Of a stretch of 37,194 bases of DNA, positions 1 through 9,656 are shown in pieces. How positions within the stretch are numbered: position 1 is the stretch's first letter; every line of letters begins with the position of its first letter. The notes under the pieces were generated by a model. It did not search any database. It was not told where the DNA came from and saw only the letters and a program-made list of their open reading frames with translations. Origin of the DNA: Gracilaria vermiculophylla (Eukaryota > Rhodophyta > Florideophyceae > Gracilariales > Gracilariaceae); NCBI GenBank assembly GCA_019155205.2, contig JAHNZQ020003150.1, positions 1,585,624 through 1,622,817 on the forward strand. The letters are read 5' to 3'. The position numbers and the translations under genes were made by a program.

Positions 1-208
1 ATTGAGGTTGTCGGATATCATCTTAATTGGTAATATATCAAGGAACGAGTTTACGTTGGGATTCATAAACGTATACTCCGATTCGGAGCTTTTTGTGGCC
101 GTACGTATACTTTTGGAGATCACTGTATAACAAAGTTTTAAAAAAATGTTGAGGCTCAAAAGATGCACATTTGAAGTATTCATTTATATTTGTTTCATAT
201 ATATGTAT

Positions 209-231
209 TATATATATATATATATATATAT
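209..231. repeat. (TA)n microsatellite
   Basis: Uninterrupted TA dinucleotides (about 11 units) in an AT-rich stretch. It is directly visible. No gene is supported between positions 1 and 662; the short readings there are low-complexity AT-rich translations. Confidence 0.9.
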
Positions 232-506
232 TATAAATCGTACATAAAATATTTTTCGATGTTAATGGCAACGTACTGCATACATAAATACTGTAAAGTG
301 CATATGTGGTTTTACAATTTTTCGTATGCAATCACATGGCTACATATGAAAACTTTATGAGTCTTTTACATGTAATGGAAACATTTTGTAAAAAGAATAG
401 TATTCTAGTGGATGACACGCGGTGTTAGGCATGAAAAAAAAAACACTTCTATATTGAGTGGTCATTTTGTGGTTATTCAACAGCATTTGTTTAAGATAAT
501 TTCAGG

Positions 507-543
507 ACTCGGGCTGATTTCGAGCTTCTCTTCACGCCCGAGT
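507..543. repeat. 8-bp inverted repeat
   Basis: ACTCGGGC (507-514) and GCCCGAGT (536-543) are perfect inverted copies separated by 21 nt, in otherwise AT-rich sequence. Could be a remnant of a small element or chance. No function is claimed. Confidence 0.5.
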
Positions 544-662
544 GGTTTTTGCTTCTTTTTCATTGTAACGAGTAAAAGAAATGGAAGAAGAAATTAATTA
601 AATATCAACAGTCTCAGGCATACCTTTGCAATTATCCCCGCACATGTATTATTACAAATTAT

Positions 663-966
663 TGTTGGAACTCACAACGCCTAAGTTTTGCAGTTACCTA
701 ATATGAATGACACGAGATTGAGTGCATTGATAGAGCTTGCCGAACAAGAGACAGTTAGATCAATAAGATGTAAAACAAATTACACTATGGTTTGAAATAC
801 ATTATGTCTCTACAACATATGCAAAGTCACATAGGAGTATAAATATGGCACGAGATGAGTACGCGAACCAAACGTAGGTGGACGTCACGAAAGATTACAA
901 GAATATACAAAGGAGACAACGCCATGAAGTGACTACAAGAGCTTCATGACTAACCGATCGGATTCA
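663..966 (-). repeat. Putative 3' LTR of the copia-type element
   Basis: On the minus strand a purine-rich run (967-981) is followed by sequence starting TGAATC, and the stretch ends 304 bp later in CCAACA. This gives the TG...CA ends expected of an LTR exactly where the 3' LTR should lie, downstream of the RNase H remnant. The partner 5' LTR is not in the window because the element is cut at about 6216. The boundary call therefore rests only on the polypurine tract, the TG/CA ends and position. Confidence 0.45.
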
Positions 967-981
967 TTTTACTCCCCTTCC
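967..981 (-). promoter_or_regulatory. Putative polypurine tract (plus-strand primer of the copia-type element)
   Basis: Minus-strand reading GGAAGGGGAGTAAAA lies directly before the TG of the putative LTR and after the last recognisable RNase H-region codons. Position and composition match a retrotransposon polypurine tract. Confidence 0.4.
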
Positions 982-2249
982 AACCAAAATACTTCACAGA
1001 GGTTTTTGTCTCGGAGACCTCTTTAAATTCGATTCACAGTCTTCCAGTACAGAGAGTGTGTTGAAGAGTATCAGTGATGTTTCTGCCCTTCTTGTTTAAT
1101 GGATCAGCAATATTAATGCTTCCAGGAATCTAAGATATCAAGTCCACGGATCCTATCTACAAATTGAATCACATACAACCATAGTCCCCACGGATAGATT
1201 TATCGATAGAGTTCTTCTTTATGTAAAGAAAAGTAAAGAGATCTTTAGATTCAACGTATATGCGCACCTTGAGATCGATTTCGAAGAGCTTGAAGTAGGT
1301 CCTAGGAAATACTTTCCGTTCATCAGTACGTTCCGCAAGCAGAAAATATCTCTGCAGCGGTCACAATTTTGAAAAGGCGCGTGGCTTGTGTATCACCCAA
1401 GACAAAGCATGATAGATTGAATTTTTCTTATCTCACCAACAAGCAGACCAGTAACAATTCCAAGTTGCCCAATATCATCGGAGCGAGAGGCATCAGCAGA
1501 AAAGAAAGTACGGTGAGTTCCTACTCTTTCATGTTCGGGGGTCTTGGATAAGCAGTTCTAGTTTTGATCTTCTCTAACTTCCGTAATATTTTTATTTGTT
1601 CGACGAGATGAGTTAGTTTAAGTTCAGGTGCTTTCTGTCGGAAATAGTTGACCTAAAAGGAGAAGAATGGAGCTACAGCTGATTCAATCCAACAGATAGA
1701 ACTATTTGTCGAGGCAAGAACAGCTTTCTCAATCTGATTGAAGGTCTATTCCATCTGTTTGCGCCGAGTTCTAGAAAAGGGATATTCCACCACAGCACTC
1801 ATATTTTATTCAGCATAAGTCTCGATGGTATGCTTATCATGCTGACCAGTGTTTATTCAAAATATTCGTAGTTTACCAGGGTCATGGTTGACAGTTCATA
1901 GCTTACCGCGCTTGGAAAATTCATTTATGAGTAAACTTGTTCTTTTCCCTACACCCACAATTTTGAGGTCGTCGAAAATCTTTGCAACGACGAAAACTAG
2001 CCTTTCCCCTTCTTTTTTTATGAAACAGCTGAGTTACATGCGAAGAGTGCCGTAGGCCGATGTCGAGCAAGGCCTTGTGAGATTGGATCTGCCATTTTGC
2101 ACTGACGTGTACCGGGGCATACGCGGCAGCATGCGGAAGCCAGAGATGTGTCGATTTTATAGGGTGTCTATAGGGAGGCCTTAAATATACATCTCTTTTT
2201 CCCTCTCCGGTCTGAATAAAAGTGGCTTTAACATCTGCTTCGTATAATA
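982..2249 (-). pseudogene. Copia-type pol, distal part: reverse transcriptase core and RNase H
   Basis: Read from 2249 downward. The first codons give YEADVKATFIQTGEGKRDVY, matching the RT region of Ty1/copia polyproteins around the first catalytic Asp ([A]DVKSAFLQTG). LWLPHAAAYAP and AKWQIQS follow, then LVFVVAKIFDD, the degenerate equivalent of the YVDD-box strand, after a frameshift. Further down are INEFSKRGKL, RNase H-like pieces (LFKIVTAAEIFSA), NSIDKSIRGDY and the copia-typical end IPGSINIADPLNKKG. Many stops and frameshifts make this a relic. It continues the pseudogene at 3540-6216; the Tc1 at 2250-3539 separates them. Class call is from motif order (protease, integrase, RT, RNase H), which is copia order. 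No search was run. Confidence 0.85.
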
Positions 2250-2369
2250 CAGTGCGTTTCAAAAGTATAGGACACTGCAAAAGCGCGCCAAAATATGGAT
2301 TTTTGCCTAGTGTAGCCACCCCCCTTCATGAATACCATCAAAAACGCGTTTCAAGAGTATAGGACACTC
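2250..2369 (+). repeat. Left terminal repeat of copy A with two direct repeats (IR/DR)
   Basis: The motif core GTTTCAAAAGTATAGGACA occurs at the tip (2254-2276) and again, with one mismatch, at 2346-2368. The outer/inner direct repeats inside each inverted end are the IR/DR layout known from Sleeping Beauty-like Tc1 elements, where each repeat binds transposase. Confidence 0.85.
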
Positions 2370-2386
2370 CGTTGTATCCCGCAGTC

Positions 2387-3383
2387 ATGGCGAGAGGAAG
2401 CCCTCTTTCGCTTTCAGAACAGCACCAAATCCTTAAATATAAAGCAGCAGGACACAACGTGTTCAATATTGCTAGAAAACTCGGCAGTTCGCGTTATGTT
2501 GTAGCATCTTTTCTATCAAATCCAACAAAATATCGATTTAAACGTTCTACTGGACGCCCAAAACTTCTAAAAGCAGCCGAAGAGAAGCGTATAAAGCGCG
2601 AACTATTTCAAGGAAGTGCGTCATGCACAAAAATCGCAAAAGCGTTTCCTAAACAAATCTCAAAATCAACAGTATGGAGAGCAATCAGGCAAACAAATTT
2701 ATATCGATTCGTAAAGATGAAGAAAACATTCGTTTTGCAGGACCATCATAAAGCAAATCGTGTTGCATGGTGTGCTCAGATGGCTTGCTGGAAAAATGAA
2801 TGGAAAGATGATATATTCTCAGATGAGAAGAAGTTCAATTTAGACGGACCAGATTGCTTTTAAATATTATTGGCATGATCTGAGAAAAGAAAAGAAAACT
2901 TTCACATCCAGGCATTCAGATGGAGCTTCTGTTATGGTGTGGGCTGGAATCACTAAGAAAGGTACAACTGATATTGCTTTTATTGAGGGTTATATGAATT
3001 CGGAAGATTATGAGAATGTTCTATACAACTACTTGTTACCATTTGCATATTGCTTGCATGGAAATGATTTCGTTTTTCAGAAAGATAACGCTGCGGTACA
3101 CACTTCTAACTACATGAAAGATTTGGTCTCTGAGCTTGGCATGAATGTCATGCAGTGGCCAGCGCGATCGCCGGATCTAAACGCTATTGAAAACGTCTGG
3201 GGTTTACTGGTAAGGATGGTTTATGGCCATGGCAGGCAGTTTAATACAGTTTTTGATTTAAAAACTTGTATTGAAAATTGCTGGAAAACTATCAAAAGTT
3301 CAACTATAGGTTCTTACATAGATTCAATGCCAAAGCGTTGCATTAGTATAATCCAGCAAAAAGGTGCAAAAATCAATTATTGA
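2387..3383 (+). pseudogene. Tc1-type transposase, broken by a single-base insertion
   Basis: Cut-and-paste DDE transposase of about 330 codons, the usual Tc1 length. The start is the ATG at 2387 (MARGSPLSLSEQ). An N-terminal helix-turn-helix region (SEQHQILKYKAAGHNVFNIA) and the GRPK linker precede a second HTH (STVWRAIRQTN). The catalytic triad is visible: Asp in IFSDEKKF (about 2822), Asp in FQKDNAAVHT, and Glu in SPDLNAIENVWG, with 34 residues between the last two (DD34E, the Tc1 spacing). The frame breaks at 2861: one extra T in the T-run at 2858-2861 creates a TAA. Sibling copy B reads GYKYY without the extra base at this point. No other stop occurs before 3381. It could be a genuine one-base disablement or an assembly error. 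Confidence 0.92.
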
Positions 3384-3411
3384 ACAAGAGATAATGACCG
3401 TTTGAAGCAAA

Positions 3412-3539
3412 TTGTCCTATCATTTTGAAACGATTTTTGAACTTAACATCTTTCAAAAACTGGTTTGCATAGGCCTACAGTACTAAAATTGATGGTTTGC
3501 ATCAAAATGCCAGGTGTCCTTTACTTTTCAAACAGACTT
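3412..3539 (-). repeat. Right terminal repeat of copy A with two direct repeats (IR/DR)
   Basis: Inverted relatives of the left-end motif occur at 3413-3432 (TGTCCTATCATTTTGAAACG) and at the tip, 3514-3537 (GTGTCC...CAAACAGAC). These complete a four-site IR/DR arrangement. The right copies are more diverged than the left ones. Confidence 0.8.
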
Positions 3540-6216
3540 TATCTAACTGTAGAGGGTAATGATGGAGTCAAGGATGCTTAGTACAGTAGAAGGGCATGCC
3601 GAAAGACTTTGCTTATAAATTCTTTCATGTCATCTTCACTTACGTATGAAGCCATGCGAGCGTTTAGCTTGAGAGATCTTTTGATATTTTGCTTCAGTAT
3701 ACATAATTGTGACTGCTGATAGTATTTGAGCCAGGAGGAACCTTGTTGTGTTGTACAGGACGCCCAGTGGTTAGAAATGTTCTTTCGTCTTGTGTGTATA
3801 CATTGATGCGATGAAATTGGTCAAAAACCCTTAGATGGTGCCTTACAAACTCTTCATTCTATAATTAATTATTCATCGACGATATCACTTCGTTCTCGGT
3901 GCTATTAAGGTTTAAAAGTGATGAAAGCACACTTGAACTGACCAAAAGCTTCCTTTGTTTCTTTTCATGTACAGTCATTCTTTGTCACCGTCGTCATAAT
4001 GTATGTTTAGACGACCATCATCCTTCTCTAAGTAAAGAGTAATAATAAATGATTGTTCTTCAAGGGACCAAAATGCAGAGACTTCATCTCAGACGTTCGG
4101 CACAACGTTGGAAGACTTAATTGAAATGTGAGCGTCAGTAGCTTTGGCTTGGGAGAGCATTTTGAGGTATTATTACCAGCTTCAATTGGATTAGGAGATC
4201 GTGTATGGTCGCCAGCTACGCTGTCAAACGCAGCAGAGGTGCCAGATGACTGCTCGTATATGACGTCAGTCATTAAGTCCATACTATCTTGTGCCATTTG
4301 AGTGAAACTGTCTCGTCGCACAGCCATTCGGGTATGATCAAGAACAACAATACCTGTTCGCCCGATTTTCCCGGGTACAGTTAGGACACGTGCTGCATAG
4401 TTCAGAGAACTTACTGCATTCCGTGCTGACCATTTGCCTCTCTTTTCATGATCTCAGTTTTGGTACACTTGAACAAGATCTCCAATCGAATGGGGTGCTT
4501 CGGAAACCGCTTTCCAACGTAGAATTAGAGCAAGTCGGAGACGTGCCAGAAACTGGTCGCGCGCATCGCTAGCATTGTTAGAAAGTACATCGCCGATAAG
4601 TTTTGTAGCAATGGGTTTGGCGAAATCTATTGCTAACTCAAAGGCAGTTATAAATTCGTTACCATACCGATCGTTAGAGATTGAGACAGATTTGCGTGAT
4701 GCGAGTCAGAGATGGAAGTCGGTAACGACCGCTGCTGTTAGCCGAAAGAAGTAGCTTTGAAAATTGTTGTACTTAGACTCTATTGCATTCTTGGAGTGCC
4801 GTCCAAGAAAGCTGTGTCCGCACGAATGGAGTCAGGGTGCCAGAATCGAGAGACCCATGAAGCTTCAAAGGCCTTTATAGCACCCTTTAAAGTAGCTGCA
4901 GTGACATAATAAGCCGCTGAATTCCTGGAAAGAAGGTTCATATAGTATGTCAGGCAAATCTCATCAAGATAGAGGTCATCTATGCAAAGAACTTCACTTC
5001 GTTCTTGAGAGAGGTACCTTATCGAACACTTGCGATTAGTTTGAAAGACAGTAGGGGAGTGAAATGCATTGAGTTGTTACCAGGTTCAACCAAGTAGAAA
5101 AAAAATCACAATTCCAGAGTCCGTTTTTTTCAAGCAGGAGTTTGAAATCAGAAAAATCTGGCATGACTGCATACATTTGTGGTTATATTGTCGATGATTT
5201 TCTTGACTTGGTACTACGGTGTTGCATCAAGTTTGACTGCAGAAAGACATGAAAGTGTAGATCCATAGTTGCCGTATAAGGTAAACCGGTTGAAGGGAAT
5301 ATAGCTCAGATACTCATGATTGATCTTAGCTAGATAGTCTTGTTCACAATCAGCATCAAAGAAAAAAGGATTTTCTGCGATGCGCTTATCTTTCGATTTG
5401 CGTTTGACGTTTTGGCCAATTACCCACTGCGACGCGTCATTTAGGACCATGTGGGTAATACAATCGGATTCGTTGATGTCCGATATGGCCATTAAGACGA
5501 TCGATCCCCGAATAAAATGTGCCGGACTGGGGTTTTTTTCTTCTCCGTAATGCCAGAGTGTGAAGCCATTAAGCGAATCTGGGTTGGAAGTAGGCTGAAA
5601 CAAAGACGAAAGTCCCACATGTTTTGAAAATAAATTAAGCTCAACAACGCCAATTGCCGAATAGGGACCTCGCCTCTCAAGTACAGATCCACGCTAAGTT
5701 GGAAGTACAGTATTTTCGAAGGAGCCATTGATATGTGCTGACTTCACGAGAACGGCCATGTTAAAGAAACCGTTTCTTTCTTTCCGTTTTCGTGCCGGTA
5801 TTTTGGTACTTCAGAGCGATGTTTTGGTACGCTTGATCCATTTGGAGCGTCACATCATCTGATATATGACGGAAGAGATCCACCACGCTTGTGTTTATTT
5901 TTCAGTGGCGATGTTTTTAACATATAATACACTGATGCTTCATAGTAGGAGATTCATTCTTGTTACGGGTACTGTAACCACGTCGATGTCCTCAAAACTA
6001 AATATTGCTAGCAGAGCTGGCTGAAAGCGTGTCAGTTTCGACATGTGGTGGAAGACTTGTCGCATGGGTTTATCATTGATGAGACAGATTGATATGTGAT
6101 AGTGATAAGAAACTCATCATTGGTATCGTCAAAAGTCAGACTCTGATTTGACAGTACAGCAGTAGCCATCACCGCAACACGTTGGGAGACTATAATTGCA
6201 GAATTGGACAGTAATA
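3540..6216 (-). pseudogene. Copia-type gag/protease, integrase and start of reverse transcriptase
   Basis: Read from 6216 downward. Gag-like LTFDDTNDEFLIT (about 6115) leads to DLFRHISDDVTLQMDQAY. A retroviral-type protease region follows with GPYSAIGVVEL (about 5660) and ASQWVIGQNVKRKS. The integrase core has Asp in VLCIDDLYLDE (about 4978), Asp in SIRADTAFLDG (about 4817) and Glu in NAIESKYN (about 4779). The Asp-Glu gap is only about a dozen codons instead of the usual ~35, so part is deleted. Downstream are ISNDRYGNEF, TAFELAIDFAKPI and DHEKRGKWSA. RT begins at about 3750 (VPPGSNTISSHNYVY). Numerous stops and frameshifts. The element is truncated at 6216, where Tc1 copy B starts, so the 5' LTR and most of gag are missing. 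The class call is by motif and order. Confidence 0.83.
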
Positions 6217-6910
6217 TTTTTCGTTTTAAATTCATATAAAGCCTAAAATGCGGGCCAAAGTAATACTGCATTGTGCCTTTTGCCTAACACATAAGTAAAC
6301 TTCGTTTCATAATCATATAACTACATCAATAACATCCATCAATATGGCTCGAAAAACACCTCTTTCGTGCTCCGAACAGCTTGAAAGCTTACAAAAAAAA
6401 GCTGATGGAAAATCATAGGCTGAAATTGGTTGACATTTGAAGCGTTATTCGGTCAAAATTCTCCGTATTTTTAAACACCCAGCAACCAAACGACTAAAAC
6501 ATTCTACAGGGCGTTCCAAACTTATCAGTCCGACAGATAAACGCGAAATAAAATAGATACTAAGTGATGGAAAGGCTTCGTGCGGATCAATTGCAAAAAA
6601 CGTAAATCGCAATGTATCTAAATCCACAATATGGCGTAAGATGAATAGGATTATTTTATTTAATTGTAAGAAAATGAAAACAACATTCGTTCTAGAAAAT
6701 CAACGTATAAAAAACGGATAACTTGGTGTGAAAACCTGGTGTACGGGAAAGAGTATTGCAGCAATGTCATTTTTTCTGACGAAAAAATGTTCAACTTGGA
6801 TGGTCCGGATGGTTATAAATATTATTCGCATAATCCTACAAAGGGACATTCTGAATTTCAGACCAAACACTTTGAGGGAAATTCTGAAATGGTATTGACT
6901 GGTAATTAGA
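6217..6910 (+). mobile_element. Tc1-type relic (copy B), 3'-truncated
   Basis: The left tip follows a TA (6215-6216) and resembles the tip of copy C (CGTTTTAAATTCATAT against CGTTTCAAATTCATAT). The transposase remnant starts at the ATG at 6344 (MARKTPLSCSEQ), with in-frame stops from about codon 24. STGRSKL matches the linker, and FSDEKMFNLDGPDGYKYY (about 6775-6830) keeps the first catalytic Asp. Homology ends near the MVLTGN equivalent of copy A's MVWAGITKK. The second half and the right end are lost, replaced by an unrelated transposase fragment. The insertion also marks the cut end of the copia relic. Confidence 0.85.
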
Positions 6911-7147
6911 TTGTGTTATGATGAGAAATCCAGCAAGTACCATCGTGAAGACTATGAAGCCATTCAGATGAATCTAGGCACGAGAAAACTCAAACCTACT
7001 TATTTCAATGTGGAAAGTGGGTTTGGCAGGCTGGCAAACATGTTGAAAGTGAGAAGCGCAAAAGATAGAAAAAGTGACAATATTTTTGAAATTAATTTTA
7101 TTGCATGTGTGGCCCTGACTAATGCATTTGTTTTGTGGTATCCATGA
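6911..7147 (+). pseudogene. C-terminal fragment of a DDE transposase-like protein
   Basis: The plus-strand reading contains YFNVESGFGRLANM followed by SDNIFEINFIACVALTNA and ends at TGA 7145-7147. The (V)E-x-x-FGRL pattern resembles the region around the catalytic Glu in PIF/Harbinger-type (DDE_4) transposases. A related reading, ENIFDFHVINYIALTNANV, lies on the minus strand at 16.9-17.0 kb. The same tail in two places indicates a repeated mobile family. No N-terminal part is present here, and the junction with Tc1 copy B is abrupt. The family assignment is inference. Confidence 0.5.
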
Positions 7148-7211
7148 AGAGTCCAAGACGGCACTAAGTACAATGAAAAACACCTCATAATAATCAGGAT
7201 ATTTATACGTA

Positions 7212-8290
7212 CTGTGCGTTTCAAATTCATATCACGCCAAGAAAACGCGCATAAGTAATAATGTAATGCGCCTTTTGCATAACATATAAATAGAATTTGT
7301 TTTATAATGATATCACTACATCAAAAACATCCATTTATATGGCTCGAAGAGCATCCCTTTCGCACTTCGAGCAGTTTGAAACAACACAATTGAAATCTAA
7401 TAGACAACCGTATGCTGAAAATGGCTGACATTTGAATTGTCATCCGATCAAAATTCTTTGGTGTCTTAATTATCCAACAATGTATGGACTAAAAACCTGT
7501 ATAGTGCTTCCACAGCTTCTCATCACTAGAGAAACTCTGTATAAGACGGTAACTGTATTGAAGAAATATTTCGTGCAAGAAAATTGCAAAACATAGAAGT
7601 CTCAATGTATTTAAATGAACGATATGGCGTGAAATCAATAAGAAAAGTTTGTTAAAGTATGTAAATATGAAGAAAAGAGTACTCTTTTTAGGATAGTATC
7701 AAAGAAAAGATATTTTCGTGGGTATACATGGCATACTAGAAGGAGAAATGGCATATTGTCATTATTTCTAACGAGAAACTTCAACTTGGATGCTAAGGAA
7801 TCCTTTAAGTTTTCATGCCATGATCTTGGAGAACAATGCTCTGCATTTTGGACAAAGCACGAGAAAAGAGGTTCTGTATTTGTGTGGGCTGATATATTAA
7901 TATATGGAATAGCATATATTACATTTATTAATCTCAGTATGGACTCTGTATGCTACTGAATAGTTCTCTATAACTGTAATCTACCTTATGAGTACTGCCT
8001 GCATGGAAAAATAATAGTTTTACATGAAGGTAATGCACTGGTACTCGAATCTAAATTGGTATCAGACTGGCCACAAGAAGCAAACATAAAGGTTAAGGAA
8101 TGGCCAGCGCGCTCACCGGACTTAAATCCTATTGAAACTGTATGGGGTTTACTATCAAGAATGGTTTATGGTCATGGAAGGCAGTTTAGCACTGTTTTTG
8201 ATTCAAGAATTGTATTAGAAATTGGTAAGAACAGTTTTAAATTTCGAGAATTAATTGCTACATTAATGAAATACCCAAACTGTGTATCGG
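7212..8290 (+). mobile_element. Tc1-type relic (copy C)
   Basis: The left tip follows a TA (7210-7211): CTGTGCGTTTCAAATTCATA. The transposase remnant starts at the ATG at 7339 (MARRASLSHFEQ). The first catalytic Asp is replaced (SNEKLQLG where siblings have SDEK) and the second is lost (HEGNALV for KDNAAV). The third block is well kept (WPARSPDLNPIETVWG, 8100-8145), followed by MVYGHGRQF as in copy A. Homology fades at about 8290 with no right tip recognised. It lies in the same orientation as copy B about 1 kb upstream. Non-functional. Confidence 0.85.
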
Positions 8291-8640
8291 GTCATTCCTG
8301 AAAATCAAATTTGGTAGTGGCTCAAATTTGGGATTTTGTGCCAAGTGACAAATTGCGACGAACGATAGGCCACGGAAATTATAGAGCAAATAAAAGAACT
8401 GGGCGGAAAATTGGTACCGTTGGTACCCTTTCTGGGCTTGATATGCCACCAAAAACCGGCAATACAGATAGATCCAAGGCATTCTACTATGATTTTCACC
8501 ACTCTTGTGCTTAGGCTGCTCCTCCTGCGAGGACGTCAGCAACCATAACACATTTTCTTTTGAGATAGACTTTCCGGTATAGGTCTAAGGCAAAGAGATC
8601 GCCGCACTACCGGCAAAGCGTTGCTCCATCCAAACAATTC
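8291..8640. other. No gene recognised
   Basis: A stretch between Tc1 copy C and the Harbinger pseudogene. Both strands carry overlapping short readings with no family resemblance. A small repeat, TTGGTACC / TTGGTACC (about 8411-8428), is the only local pattern I noticed. Confidence 0.4.
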
Positions 8641-8652
8641 CCCATTATTGTT

Positions 8653-9656
8653 TTGTACAAAGCTGCGTGTCATCAATCTTTAAAAAAGCTGACTGGATTC
8701 GATCATTCTAGGTTCCACTATACATTAGTTCGTTTTGAGCCTCTGTTCTTACAATTCACAACATACTCCAAAAATGGCAAAGTTCGGTTCCTCCACCGTG
8801 AAGCTAGAAGAAGAGGACGTCCAAGATCCTTAAATGCTACGCAGTGCCTTAGTTTAGTGTTATCTTGGAATCGCACTGGTGGATCAACTATGACTTTATG
8901 TTTGCTCTATGGCGTAAGAGCTTCCCTCGTGAGCCATTTCCTTCGATTCGGAAGGCGTCCTCTATTGAAAGTATTGAGCAACGATACAAATGCAATGGTT
9001 TCCATGCCAATAGAGGAAGAATTCATGGTATATAAGCGAGTGATTGAAGCTGAGTATCACTCTTTATTGAATGTTTACTGGGTTGCGCAAGGTATCAAAC
9101 TCTTGCTAGAGCAAAGCAGTGATACGCAAGTCAAAAATCGTTTTTATAATGGTCTGACCCATAATCATCAAGTTACAAATGTGCTCGTCTTTTCACCGAG
9201 TGGACTAATAATTGCCTATGCTCTCAATGCCCCAGGCAGTGTGCACGATTCCGCAGTATCAGAATGGAGTGGAATATACAATGAGTTACAAGGCTTTTAC
9301 GAGCAGTAAGGAGGAAGGTGTGTTTTGGACTCTGCTTTTGCGCAAGGGCAGTATGAATTTCTCATGAAGTCGGCTCAAGATCAGTCAAAAGCGAGGAATG
9401 TGGCGGAAATTGTTCAAATCAGGCAGTCAACTGCCGTTCGATGAGAACCAGAATAGGGTATCGGGGCATTTCAAGGCTCATTTTCCCGAAAGAAAGACAG
9501 GTATTTGTACGAGGTGAGAGGAGAGTGACGTTTTGTCTTGCTACGCACAGTGCATTTATTCAATCTCAGAACACGTTTAGGGGGAATCAATCAGATCTTG
9601 TCTACATTCAAGCCACACATGGGAGGAGATGCAAACTATCTGCTCGATAGAACGAA
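8653..9656 (+). pseudogene. PIF/Harbinger-type (DDE_4) transposase pseudogene
   Basis: Recognisable from about 8690: LTGFDHSRFHYTLVRFEPLF, then KNGKVRFL, GRPRSLNATQCLSLVLSWN, NVYWVAQGIKLLLEQ, NRFYNGLTHNHQVTNVLVFS and APGSVHDSAVSEW. The VHDS Asp is the likely second catalytic residue. The position where relatives usually carry VADG reads VAQG, so the first catalytic Asp appears lost. A TAA at 9307-9309 is followed in the same frame by VLDSAFAQGQYEFLMKSAQD, then TGA and TAG near 9440-9455, then GAFQGSF and YLYEVRGE. The frame shifts again before DLVYIQATHGRRCKLSAR, which ends about 9650. Non-functional. Terminal repeats were not found. The family call is from the motif order. Confidence 0.78.

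Larger units (their letters stand above)
2250..3539 (+). mobile_element. Tc1/mariner-type DNA transposon, nearly intact (copy A)
   Basis: A 1290-bp element flanked on each side by TA (2248-2249 and 3540-3541), the target duplication of Tc1/mariner elements. Its ends are imperfect inverted repeats sharing roughly 80% over the outer 30 bp. One transposase gene fills the interior. It sits inside the RT region of a copia-type relic and is the best preserved of six related copies in this window (others near 6.2, 7.2, 21.2, 33.1 and 34.4 kb), so it is probably among the younger insertions. Confidence 0.92.

Noticed and set aside
38..331. 97-codon minus-strand ORF with an Ile/Tyr repeat
   Set aside because: Produced by translation of the (TA)n microsatellite.
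1921..2319. 132-codon minus-strand ORF starting MATLGKNPYFGALL
   Set aside because: Its first ~23 codons are antisense of the Tc1 left end (the same peptide appears at 34294-34340 from copy F) and the rest is copia RT. It crosses an insertion junction and is not a gene.
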